Shown in pieces: positions 5,763-12,679 of a DNA stretch of 15,317 bases. The stretch is taken from positions 1 to 15,317 of the forward strand of contig CAMCEP010000037.1 in NCBI GenBank assembly GCA_945873675.1, in the 5' to 3' direction. The position numbers were made by a program, and so were the translations under genes. This DNA is from Asaia bogorensis (lineage in GTDB: Bacteria; Pseudomonadota; Alphaproteobacteria; Acetobacterales; Acetobacteraceae). Under the pieces are notes generated by a model that ran no database searches, was not told where the DNA came from, and saw only the letters and a program-made list of their open reading frames with translations. How positions within the stretch are numbered: position 1 is the stretch's first letter; each line of letters begins with the position of its first letter.

Positions 5763-7268
5763 TTACTTGTAAACAAATGCAGCGTCGTTCAGGTCTATTT
5801 TGGGGAATTCATCCTTCTCCGCCCAGTAATCCTGATTATGCATCCATTCGGGCTTGTCGCCGCGTTGCGGCAGCAAATGCAACCCCCGCATCAGATAGCC
5901 AGGATTGAAATTTTCCGGATCAATCCAGGGCAGGATGGGCATATTATGGTCTTCTTCGCGCAGCGCCACTTCGACCTGCGCCTTGCCCTTCGCATCCATG
6001 TGCTTCAGCAATTTGCAGACAAAATCGCCCACCAGATCAGCGCGCAAGGTCCAGGAAGCGCGGAAATAGCCGAAGACCCAGACCATATTGGGAATGCCGG
6101 TGAACATCATGCCGCGATAGGTCACGGTTTCATGAAAATCGAGCGGCTTGCCGTCAATCTCGAAAGCGATATCACCCAGCACATTCAGGTTGAACCCGGT
6201 GGCCGCGACAATGATATCCGCTTCCAATTCCTGACCGGATTTGGTGACAACGCCCTTTTCCGAAAATCTCTCAATCTCGTCTGTCACCACGCTGGCTTTG
6301 CCGCTGGCGATGCCATGGAACAGATCGCCATTGGGCACAAAGGCCATGCGTTGCCGCCAGGGGCGATATCTGGGGGTGAAATGGGTCGCTATATCGTAAT
6401 CCTGTCCGACAATGCCGCGAATACCATCCAATAGCGCTTCCTTGACCTGTTCCGGTTGCGTGAAGGTCAGTTTGGCGAATTTAGCCTGCTCAAACAGGAT
6501 TTTGCGTCGCGTGATTTCGTGGATCCAATCTTCCGAAATCCCAAGCGCGCGCAATTCCTCGGCGATCTCAATCGCGTTGCGGCCCACGCGGAAATAAGTG
6601 GGGGATCGCTGCAGCATCACAACATGCGCGGCCTTGGCTGCCATGGCTGGAATGATGGTTGCCGCACTGGCCCCTGAACCAATAACCAGAACACGCTTAT
6701 CGGCATAGTCGAGCCCTTCTGGCCATTCCTCGGAATGCACCAGCTGTCCTTGATAGGCCGCCATATTCGGCCATTCAGGCATATAGCCCTGATATTGGCG
6801 GTAATAGCCCTGGCACATATAGAGAAATTTGCAGGTAAAGCGGCGGGGCAGGCCATTGGTTTTGTCCAGGACTTCCAAGGTCCAAAGCTTGGTCTGGCTG
6901 TCCCAACTTGCGTGCGTGATATGGTGACGATAGCGGATATGCCGCGACAGATCATTTTCGGAGATGACTTCGCCCATATAGCGCAGGATTTCCTCGGCAG
7001 TGGCGATAGGCGCGCCGCGCCAGGGCTTGAACCGATAGCCGAAGGTATGAAGGTCACTATCCGAACGAATGCCGGGATATTTATGCGTCCACCAGGTGCC
7101 GCCGAAGCTTTCCTCATTCTCCAGCACGACAAAGCGCTTGTCTGGGCATTGTGTGGTGAGGTGATAGGCCGCGCCAATGCCGGAAATGCCGGCACCCACA
7201 ATCAGCACATCGAAATGTTCGACGGAAAGCGGTGCGCTTGCGCTATGGAGCGGGGCGGTATCGGGCAT
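5763..7268 (-). CDS. EthA-like flavin-containing / Baeyer-Villiger monooxygenase
   Basis: FAD- and NADPH-dependent monooxygenase predicted to insert oxygen into ketones or oxidise S or N atoms (cytoplasmic, no signal peptide). The 501 residues have the FAD Rossmann motif GAGISG (25-30), the GGTWWTHKYPGIRSD block (56-70) that matches one Baeyer-Villiger fingerprint, and the second fingerprint FxGxxxHxxxW(P/D) as Y172-x-G174-x3-H178-x3-W182-P183, with Tyr for Phe. The NADPH Rossmann motif is GSGASA (197-202), and an ATGFN motif follows. Similarity along the whole length is to mycobacterial EthA. The start is the ATG at 7268, with a modest GAGAAG upstream. A perfect palindrome lies between it and the preceding hydratase-like gene, so it may have its own promoter. 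Substrate unknown; the family is certain. Confidence 0.92.
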   Translation of the reverse strand: MPDTAPLHSASAPLSVEHFDVLIVGAGISGIGAAYHLTTQCPDKRFVVLENEESFGGTWWTHKYPGIRSDSDLHTFGYRFKPWRGAPIATAEEILRYMGEVISENDLSRHIRYRHHITHASWDSQTKLWTLEVLDKTNGLPRRFTCKFLYMCQGYYRQYQGYMPEWPNMAAYQGQLVHSEEWPEGLDYADKRVLVIGSGASAATIIPAMAAKAAHVVMLQRSPTYFRVGRNAIEIAEELRALGISEDWIHEITRRKILFEQAKFAKLTFTQPEQVKEALLDGIRGIVGQDYDIATHFTPRYRPWRQRMAFVPNGDLFHGIASGKASVVTDEIERFSEKGVVTKSGQELEADIIVAATGFNLNVLGDIAFEIDGKPLDFHETVTYRGMMFTGIPNMVWVFGYFRASWTLRADLVGDFVCKLLKHMDAKGKAQVEVALREEDHNMPILPWIDPENFNPGYLMRGLHLLPQRGDKPEWMHNQDYWAEKDEFPKIDLNDAAFVYK

Positions 7269-7305
7269 GCTTCTCGTCTTTCTTGATCGCCAACAAATCT
7301 GGTTT

Positions 7306-7353
7306 TAGAGCATTTTCAAGCCAAGCGGAATTACTTGGCTTGAAAATGCTCTA
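7306..7353. repeat. perfect 20-bp inverted repeat (palindromic element) overlapping a stop codon
   Basis: Left arm 7306-7325 is TAGAGCATTTTCAAGCCAAG, the 8-base loop 7326-7333 is CGGAATTA, and the right arm 7334-7353 is the exact reverse complement. It is by far the longest perfect inverted repeat I noticed. The TAG stop of the hydratase-like gene (7353-7351) is formed by the arm's own end. The minus strand continues AAAACC, without a U-tract, so it is not a standard intrinsic terminator for that gene. The look is that of a dispersed bacterial palindromic element, but only one copy lies in this window. Confidence 0.85.
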
Positions 7354-8208
7354 GCGGAAGCGCACCAGCACATCCTGCGCCTCACCAAGCCCCTCATAAC
7401 GCGCGGTCCAGTCCTGCCCCGGCGCCACCGGTTGCGGCGGGGAGAAGGAGCCGAGCGAAATGATATCCCCCTCTCGCAAGGGCCGCCCTTCCCGCGCCAA
7501 ATCCCGCGCAATCCAGGCGAGCGCATTCAAGGGGTGGCCCAGGATAGCCGCCCCCGGCGCGCGCGAAACTTCCCGCCCATCCTGATGGAGTGAAATGCTC
7601 ATCCGCCCCAAGGCCGCTGCGAATTCCGCGCTTGGTGTCACCGCAATGGGCCGGCCCTGTACGCCAAGCTTTGCGCCGACATTGATGGCGAGCAGATCGC
7701 CAAGGCTTGGGCGATGATCGGGCGCATAGACCAGATCGGGCAATTCAATGAAGGGGATCACCTGATCAATATGACGGATCAGCGCGGCGTGATCATTCAG
7801 CGCGGCCTCAACGCCGCCCATGCCAATCCGCACCAGCATATCCGCTTCCAGCACCGGCACGGCGGCGAAGCGGGCTTCGATCTCAGCGCCCGAAGACGCG
7901 CGCAAGGTGGCGTGGAAAATCGCACCGCGGATGGGGTGGTCAATGCCGAAGCGCTGCTGAATGGCAGGGTTAGTCAGGCCAAGCTTATAGCCGACCACAT
8001 CGCCCAAGGGCTGTGCGAAAATCGCAATCAGCTTGTTCTGCACGCAGCGCCCATCGGCAGCCGATAATCCGATGAAAGGCGTTGGCGATTGGCGCTGCAA
8101 GACCTGTCCGGCAAAGCGCGCAACAGCCACATCATCCGGGCAGGCAGCTTGCGCGCTTGGCGCCAGCGCCAAGCCCATGATTAGCGCCACGAAAAGGCGC
8201 CGCAGCAT
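7351..8208 (-). CDS. exported 2-keto-4-pentenoate hydratase-like protein (MhpD / FAH superfamily)
   Basis: The 285-residue product resembles 2-hydroxypenta-2,4-dienoate hydratases and 2-oxohept-3-enedioate hydratases of aromatic breakdown: VVGYKLGLTNPAIQQRFGI (71-89), RGAIF (94-98), VLEADM (119-124), FIELPD (153-158), GHPLNALAWIA (224-234) and LREGDIISLGSF (244-255). Unusually, it starts with a signal peptide: MLRRLF, then a hydrophobic run ending in SAQA, with likely cleavage after residue 21. Those enzymes are normally cytoplasmic. The ATG at 8208 shares one base with the proA stop (TGATG), pointing to translational coupling. A TTG-started longer form from 8256 would lie inside proA and hide the signal peptide, so it was not chosen. 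The stop codon sits in the palindrome arm. The reaction is unproven; a binding role is possible. Confidence 0.85.
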   Translation of the reverse strand: MLRRLFVALIMGLALAPSAQAACPDDVAVARFAGQVLQRQSPTPFIGLSAADGRCVQNKLIAIFAQPLGDVVGYKLGLTNPAIQQRFGIDHPIRGAIFHATLRASSGAEIEARFAAVPVLEADMLVRIGMGGVEAALNDHAALIRHIDQVIPFIELPDLVYAPDHRPSLGDLLAINVGAKLGVQGRPIAVTPSAEFAAALGRMSISLHQDGREVSRAPGAAILGHPLNALAWIARDLAREGRPLREGDIISLGSFSPPQPVAPGQDWTARYEGLGEAQDVLVRFR

Positions 8209-9473
8209 CACGGCCTGACCTGCCCCGTGCCAAAAATCTTGTAGCGATAGGTACAAAGCTGCTCGAGCCCCACAGGACCGCGCGCATGCAGCCGCCCGGT
8301 CGCGATGCCGATTTCCGCACCAAAGCCGAATTCACCGCCATCGCAGAATTGCGTGGACGCATTCCAAAGCCCGACCGCGGAAGCAATGCCATCCAAAAAT
8401 TGCTGCGCTGCCCTGGCATCTTCGGTGACGATCGCTTCGGTATGCTCACTGCCGAAGCGGCGAATATGCGAAAGCGCTTCTTCAACGCCCGAGACCACCT
8501 TCACCGACAGGATCGCATCCAGCCATTCGGTGGCGTAATCCTCATCGGTGGCGGTGGTAAGGCCAGGCACGATGGCGCGTGCCGCCTCATCAGCGCGGAA
8601 ATCGCAGCCAAGCGCGCGCAAATCCGCAATCAGCGCGGGCAACAGCACAGGCGCGATGGCGGCATCAATCAGCAGCGTTTCGGTTGCGCCACAAACACCG
8701 GTGCGGCGCATCTTGGCATTCGCCAAAATGGCGCGCGCCATGGCGTGATCCGCGCCGGCATGAATGTAAGTGTGGCAAAGCCCTTCTGCATGGGCCAGCA
8801 CCGGCACGCGCGCTTCTTCCATCACGCGCGTCACCAAGCCCTTGCCGCCGCGCGGCACAATCAAATCAATCAGGCCAGACGCGCGCAGCATGGCGCCGAC
8901 AAAGGCGCGGTCAGCACTGGGCGCCACTTGCACCGCCGCTTCCGGCAGGCCCGCCAGCTTCAGCCCTTGCACCATACAGGCATGAATGGCGGTGGCGCTG
9001 CGGAGACTTTCTGACCCACCGCGCAAAATCACAGCATTGCCGGATTTGAGGCAGAGCGCAGCAGCATCCGCCGTGACATTGGGTCGGCTTTCGAAAATCA
9101 TGCCAATCACGCCAAGCGGCTGCGCCACGCGTTGCAAACGCAGCCCATTCGGGCGCTTCCATTCCGCCAATACGCGGCCAACGGGATCAGGCAGTGCCGC
9201 CACCTCTTCAAGGCCCTTGGCCATGGCTTCGATACGCGCGGCATTCAGCAGCAGCCGGTCACGAAAAGCCGGCGAAAGCCCAGGTGCGGCGGCGATATCC
9301 TCGGCATTCGCGGCGATGATCTGGGCTTCGTGTTCGCGCAAGGCGGCCGCCGCCAAAAGCAGCGCCTGATCCTTCACCGCCCGTGGCGCCGCCGCCAGCG
9401 CACTTGTGGCAGCACGCGCGGCGCGCGCGGCAATCTCCAGGGCCTGAGCAGGATCGGGGGGCATGGCGTTCAC
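8208..9473 (-). CDS. proA: gamma-glutamyl phosphate reductase (glutamate-5-semialdehyde dehydrogenase)
   Basis: Second step of proline synthesis: NADPH-dependent reduction of gamma-glutamyl phosphate to glutamate semialdehyde (cytoplasm, aldehyde dehydrogenase fold). The 421-residue reading shows PLGVIGMIFESRPNVT (119-134), LKSGNAVILRGGSE (142-155), the catalytic Cys261 in RRTGVCGATETLLID (256-270), and the typical ending FGFGAEIGIATGRLHARGPVGLEQL. The GTG at 9473 is preceded by AAAGGA at about 10 bases; an ATG three codons later (9464) is also possible, and a TTG at 9509 is less likely. A Bug-family gene lies 51 bases upstream in the same direction, where proB is often found. Downstream, its stop overlaps the start of the exported hydratase-like gene. 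Confidence 0.95.
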   Translation of the reverse strand: MNAMPPDPAQALEIAARAARAATSALAAAPRAVKDQALLLAAAALREHEAQIIAANAEDIAAAPGLSPAFRDRLLLNAARIEAMAKGLEEVAALPDPVGRVLAEWKRPNGLRLQRVAQPLGVIGMIFESRPNVTADAAALCLKSGNAVILRGGSESLRSATAIHACMVQGLKLAGLPEAAVQVAPSADRAFVGAMLRASGLIDLIVPRGGKGLVTRVMEEARVPVLAHAEGLCHTYIHAGADHAMARAILANAKMRRTGVCGATETLLIDAAIAPVLLPALIADLRALGCDFRADEAARAIVPGLTTATDEDYATEWLDAILSVKVVSGVEEALSHIRRFGSEHTEAIVTEDARAAQQFLDGIASAVGLWNASTQFCDGGEFGFGAEIGIATGRLHARGPVGLEQLCTYRYKIFGTGQVRP

Positions 9474-9524
9474 GGGCAGAGTATCCTTTCTGCCCTTTCT
9501 ATACGCCAATTACGCCCCGTGCCG

Positions 9525-10499
9525 CTATTCGATCTTGATGCCGCTTTCGCGAATGATCGGTTCCCATTTGGTGCGCTCAGCGGCCCAGGCGGCAGCGAAC
9601 TCCGCGGGCGTGGACGGCATGGCTTCCAGCCCATTGCGGTTCAGGATGCCAATCACATCCTTGTCTTCCAAGGCGACCCGCATGGCCTGGGCCAGCCGCT
9701 CAACAGCTGGTTCCGGCGTTCCGCGCGGCGCCACCACCGCGTACCAGGATGGCACATTGAAGCCAGGCAGGCCGGTCTCCGCGACCGTTGGGATATTGGG
9801 CAGCAGGCGGGAACGTTGCAGCGTTGGCACCGCAAGCCCGCGGAGCTTGCCGCTTTCGATATGCGCCATGACGGAAGGCGAGGTCGGGAAGCCGTAATCC
9901 AGCCGGCCCGAGATCATATCTGTCGCAACCAGCCCGCCACCGCGATAAGAGACCTCAATTGTCTCGATCCCGGCCATTTTGGCAAAAAGCAGCCCTGCCA
10001 ATTGGGGCGCGCTGCCAATGCCGCTATGGCCCCAGGAAAGCTCTCCGGGCCGCGCCTTGGCAGCGGCAATGATATCAGCCGCGGTGTTCCAGGGCCGCCC
10101 CGCCGGCACGGTCAGGATATTGAACAGGTCCACGGCGATGGAAACCGGCACCAGATCCCGCGCCGGGTCTATCGGCAGGCGCATCACCATGGGGCTAATC
10201 ACCAAGGCGCCGAGCGTCGCCAACAGGATGGTATAGCCATCGGCGGGGCTGCGGGCGACGATCTCGGTCGCTAGGTTGCTGCCCGCACCGGGGCGGTTTT
10301 CCACAATCACCGGCTGGCCCAGCACTTCCGACATTTTGGGCGCAAAGGCGCGGGCCGAAATATCGGTGGCCCCGCCGGGGGTGAAGCCCACCACCAGGCG
10401 GATCGGCCGATTGGGAAAGGGCGCCTGCGCCAGTGCGGGGGCGGCAAGCAAAGGGCTGGCCGCGATCAGGGCACGGCGCGACAGACGTTTCTGGAGCAT
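9525..10499 (-). CDS. tripartite tricarboxylate transporter substrate-binding protein (Bug / TctC family)
   Basis: Periplasmic binding protein that captures small carboxylates for a TctA/TctB-type transporter or acts in sensing. The 324 residues begin with an SRRAL twin-Arg-like n-region and a signal peptide ending ALAQA (about residue 26). These are followed by FPNRPIRLVVGFTPGGATD, the first ligand-binding loop, and by GQPVIVENRPGAGSN, SPADGYTILLA, LSWGHSGIGSAPQLAG and VPTVAETGLPGF, all in normal Bug order. No TctA or TctB gene is in the window, so this is an orphan, as is common in this family. The ATG at 10499 has a poor ribosome site. It runs divergently from the alarmone hydrolase operon across 74 bases and lies 51 bases upstream of proA. 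The ligand cannot be read from the sequence. Confidence 0.92.
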   Translation of the reverse strand: MLQKRLSRRALIAASPLLAAPALAQAPFPNRPIRLVVGFTPGGATDISARAFAPKMSEVLGQPVIVENRPGAGSNLATEIVARSPADGYTILLATLGALVISPMVMRLPIDPARDLVPVSIAVDLFNILTVPAGRPWNTAADIIAAAKARPGELSWGHSGIGSAPQLAGLLFAKMAGIETIEVSYRGGGLVATDMISGRLDYGFPTSPSVMAHIESGKLRGLAVPTLQRSRLLPNIPTVAETGLPGFNVPSWYAVVAPRGTPEPAVERLAQAMRVALEDKDVIGILNRNGLEAMPSTPAEFAAAWAAERTKWEPIIRESGIKIE

Positions 10500-10573
10500 G
10501 CAGCGCGCATATCAGGCTTTGGGCTGATTTGCATCCCCTTTCCGATTTTGCCCTGGGGCGCTAGTGAAACGCC
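10500..10573. promoter_or_regulatory. divergent intergenic region between the Bug gene and the alarmone hydrolase operon
   Basis: These 74 bases lie between two divergent starts and should hold both promoters. I see no clear -35/-10 elements, operator repeat or strong ribosome site in it. Confidence 0.4.
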
Positions 10574-11125
10574 ATGCAGGCCAATTTCTCAGCGCAGCTT
10601 CTGCGCGCCACGCTTTTCGCCGCCCGCGCCCATGCCGGACAGGTGCGTAAGGGCGCGGCTGCCGAACCCTATGTTAACCATGTGATCGAAGTGGCCGCGA
10701 TCCTGGCTGAACATGATGCGCCGGAGGAAGCCATTCTGGCCGGGCTGCTGCACGACACGGTGGAAGATACCGAGACCACTGATGCTGACCTGATTGCCGT
10801 TTTTGGTCCCGTCATTGCGGGCTTGGTGGCAGAAGCGACCGATGATAAAGAAAAGCCCAAGGAAATCAGGAAGGCCTTGCAGATCAGCCAGGCGCCAAAG
10901 CACAGCGAAGCGGCCAAGCAGTTGAAACTAGCCGATAAGATTTCGAATTTGCGTTCCATCGCCGATAGCCCACCGGCCAATTGGAACCATGCGCGCCGCA
11001 TTGAATATGTGGGCTGGGCCGGGCGCGTGGCGGCTGGGCTGAAGGGTGTCAATCCTGGGCTGGATACGCTGTTTGACAGCACCTATCGTGCGGCTCTCGC
11101 GCGGCTTGCGAGTGAAATGCCATGA
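10574..11125 (+). CDS. small alarmone hydrolase, MESH1-like (p)ppGpp 3'-pyrophosphohydrolase
   Basis: HD-domain enzyme expected to remove the 3' pyrophosphate of (p)ppGpp; the human homologue MESH1 also dephosphorylates NADPH. The 183 residues form a stand-alone hydrolase domain with no synthetase, TGS or ACT part. Metal and catalytic residues line up with MESH1: His36 (PYVNH), His60-Asp61 and Glu64-Asp65 (LLHDTVEDT), and Asp121 with Asn125 (KLADKISNL). RKG (25-27) and the EATDDK segment (87-92) also match. It therefore looks active. The ATG at 10574 has only a weak ribosome site. It is the first gene of an operon: its TGA overlaps the next start as ATGA (11122-11125). The long RelA/SpoT enzyme is not in the window. 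Confidence 0.92.
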   Translation: MQANFSAQLLRATLFAARAHAGQVRKGAAAEPYVNHVIEVAAILAEHDAPEEAILAGLLHDTVEDTETTDADLIAVFGPVIAGLVAEATDDKEKPKEIRKALQISQAPKHSEAAKQLKLADKISNLRSIADSPPANWNHARRIEYVGWAGRVAAGLKGVNPGLDTLFDSTYRAALARLASEMP

Positions 11126-12063
11126 ACCGGCGGCTGTTTTTGGCCAGTACCGGCCTGCTGGTCGCGCCTTCCCTGGTGCGGGCTCAGCCGCGCGGCGTGA
11201 CCATGCTGGTGCCCTTTGCCGAAGGCGGGGCGACAGATCAGCTGACGCGCGCGCTGGCGAAATCCGCGAGCAAGGCTTTGGGCCAGGAAATTCGCCTGGA
11301 AAACAAGCCAAGCCGCACCGGGCTCAGGCTTTTGTCGCAATTACGCAGCGCGCCGCCGGATGGATCGGTGGTGATGCTGTTCCCCGTGGTGACGCTGCGC
11401 GCTTTGGCGGAACGCGGCGTGGATTTCACCATGGGGCGTGATGCCACGCCCATCCTGTGCCTGGCCGGCGGGACTTATGGCGTGATTGCCAAGGCTGATC
11501 GCTTTCCCGGCGGCTGGCGCGATTTCCTGGCCGAAGCGCGGCAGAAGCCCGGCCAGCTTTCTTATGGCAGCGCTGGCAATGGCTCGGTTGGCCATGTCAC
11601 CATGGCGCGGCTCATGGTGAAGGAAAACATCCAGGCGGTACATCTGACCTTCCGCGGCGCGGCGGATGGTGCTGAAGCGCTGATGGCGGGTGATCTGGAT
11701 GTCATGGCCGGGGGCGCGCGGCTACACGCGGCGGTGGATCAGGGCGATGCGCGCTGGCTGACGCTATGGTCACCCCAGCGCAACCCGCGCTGGCCCGATG
11801 TGCCAACCCTGGTTGAGCTTGGCTATGGGCTGACGGAAACCGCGCCGTTCGGGCTGATCGGCCCGCCCAATATGCCGGCTGCCGAGCGCGAAAGGCTGCA
11901 AGCGGCCTTCACCACGGCGCTGCGGGCGCCTTCGGTCAAGGCCGTCATGACCAGGCTTGGGATGACCGAGGATTTGCGCGATGCCACGGCCTATGCTGCC
12001 TATTTGGCGGCGGCTGCGGGTGAGGAAGCGGCACTCGGCCTACGGCCGGAAACGCGGCAGTGA
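11122..12063 (+). CDS. divergent Bug-family periplasmic solute-binding protein
   Basis: The 313-residue protein starts with a signal peptide (MNRRLFLASTGLLVAPSLVRA, cut about residue 21) and continues with TMLVPFAEGGATDQLTRALA and GQEIRLENKP, the Bug/TctC pattern, so it is expected in the periplasm. The GAGGN loop usual after the ENRP motif is replaced by SRTGLRLLSQ, and PDGYTLLL is PDGSVVMLF, so the ligand site may differ from standard carboxylate binders. SYGSAGNGSVGHVTMA and WPDVPTLVELGYG are retained. It overlaps the alarmone hydrolase gene by ATGA and the maf gene by GTGA, so translation of all three is probably linked. No transporter membrane gene is adjacent. The family is sure; the role in this operon is unknown. 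Confidence 0.88.
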   Translation: MNRRLFLASTGLLVAPSLVRAQPRGVTMLVPFAEGGATDQLTRALAKSASKALGQEIRLENKPSRTGLRLLSQLRSAPPDGSVVMLFPVVTLRALAERGVDFTMGRDATPILCLAGGTYGVIAKADRFPGGWRDFLAEARQKPGQLSYGSAGNGSVGHVTMARLMVKENIQAVHLTFRGAADGAEALMAGDLDVMAGGARLHAAVDQGDARWLTLWSPQRNPRWPDVPTLVELGYGLTETAPFGLIGPPNMPAAERERLQAAFTTALRAPSVKAVMTRLGMTEDLRDATAYAAYLAAAAGEEAALGLRPETRQ

Positions 12064-12671
12064 TTCAGGCCGCCGGGCCGGCGCTTATTCTTGCATCAGC
12101 TTCCACGGCGCGGCGCGCGGTGCTGCAAGGCGCTGGGCTGCGGTTTGAGACACGCGTGGCTGGCGTGGATGAAGCCGCCATCAAGGAGGCCGCGCAGGCC
12201 GAGGGTATTCCAGCCGAAGATGCCGCGTTGATGCTGGCCGATGCCAAGGCAGAACGCATCGCCACGCAAGCCCCCGATGCCCTGGTGATTGGCGCTGATC
12301 AATTACTAGTCTGCGAGGGCACCTGGTTCGACAAGCCGCCCGATATGGCGGCGGCGCGCAGCCATTTGCAGCGCTTGCGCGCACGCCGGCACGAATTGGT
12401 GACGGCGCTTGTCGCGCATCGCGGTGGGCAGCGCATCTGGCAGCATGTGGCGAAGCCGCGCCTGACCATGCGCGACTTCTCCGATGCTTTTCTGGAAGCT
12501 TATCTGGCCGCCGAGGGCGAGGCGTTGCTTTCCTCGGTCGGCGCCTATCGGCTGGAAGGCCATGGTGCGCAATTATTTGAGGCGATTGAAGGCGATCAGC
12601 CGGCCATTCTGGGAATGCCTTTGCTGCCCTTACTGGGATTCTTACGGCAGCACGGGGTGTTGTTGCGGTAG
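12060..12671 (+). CDS. Maf-family nucleoside triphosphate pyrophosphatase (YceF-like)
   Basis: Cytoplasmic house-cleaning pyrophosphatase acting on modified or canonical nucleotides. The 203 residues have LILASASTARRAVLQ (9-23, Maf LASxSPRR region with changes), VDE at about 39-41, the catalytic-loop LVIGADQ, FDKPPD and the C-terminal GAYRLEGHGAQLFEAIEGD plus ILGMPLLPLLGFL. The last segment resembles E. coli YceF, which prefers m7GTP, more than YhdE, but specificity is not certain. The start is a GTG at 12060, overlapping the previous stop by GTGA. It ends the three-gene operon, 8 bases from the convergent ABC permease stop. In many alphaproteobacteria maf is followed by aroE and coaE; here it is not. 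Confidence 0.9.
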   Translation: MIQAAGPALILASASTARRAVLQGAGLRFETRVAGVDEAAIKEAAQAEGIPAEDAALMLADAKAERIATQAPDALVIGADQLLVCEGTWFDKPPDMAAARSHLQRLRARRHELVTALVAHRGGQRIWQHVAKPRLTMRDFSDAFLEAYLAAEGEALLSSVGAYRLEGHGAQLFEAIEGDQPAILGMPLLPLLGFLRQHGVLLR

Positions 12672-12679
12672 ACGAGGCT

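Noticed and set aside
7306..7353. The palindrome as an ordinary intrinsic terminator
   Set aside because: No run of T follows the stem on the minus strand (AAAACC instead) nor on the plus strand (GCGG), and the loop and perfect arms fit a repeat element better.
8209..8256. TTG start at 8256 for the hydratase-like gene
   Set aside because: It would overlap proA by 49 bases and bury the signal peptide; the ATG at 8208 with TGATG overlap is far more natural.
9132..10274. 380-codon open frame on the plus strand
   Set aside because: It is antisense to proA and the Bug gene, both clearly recognised; its translation (many His, Gln, Arg) matches no family I know.
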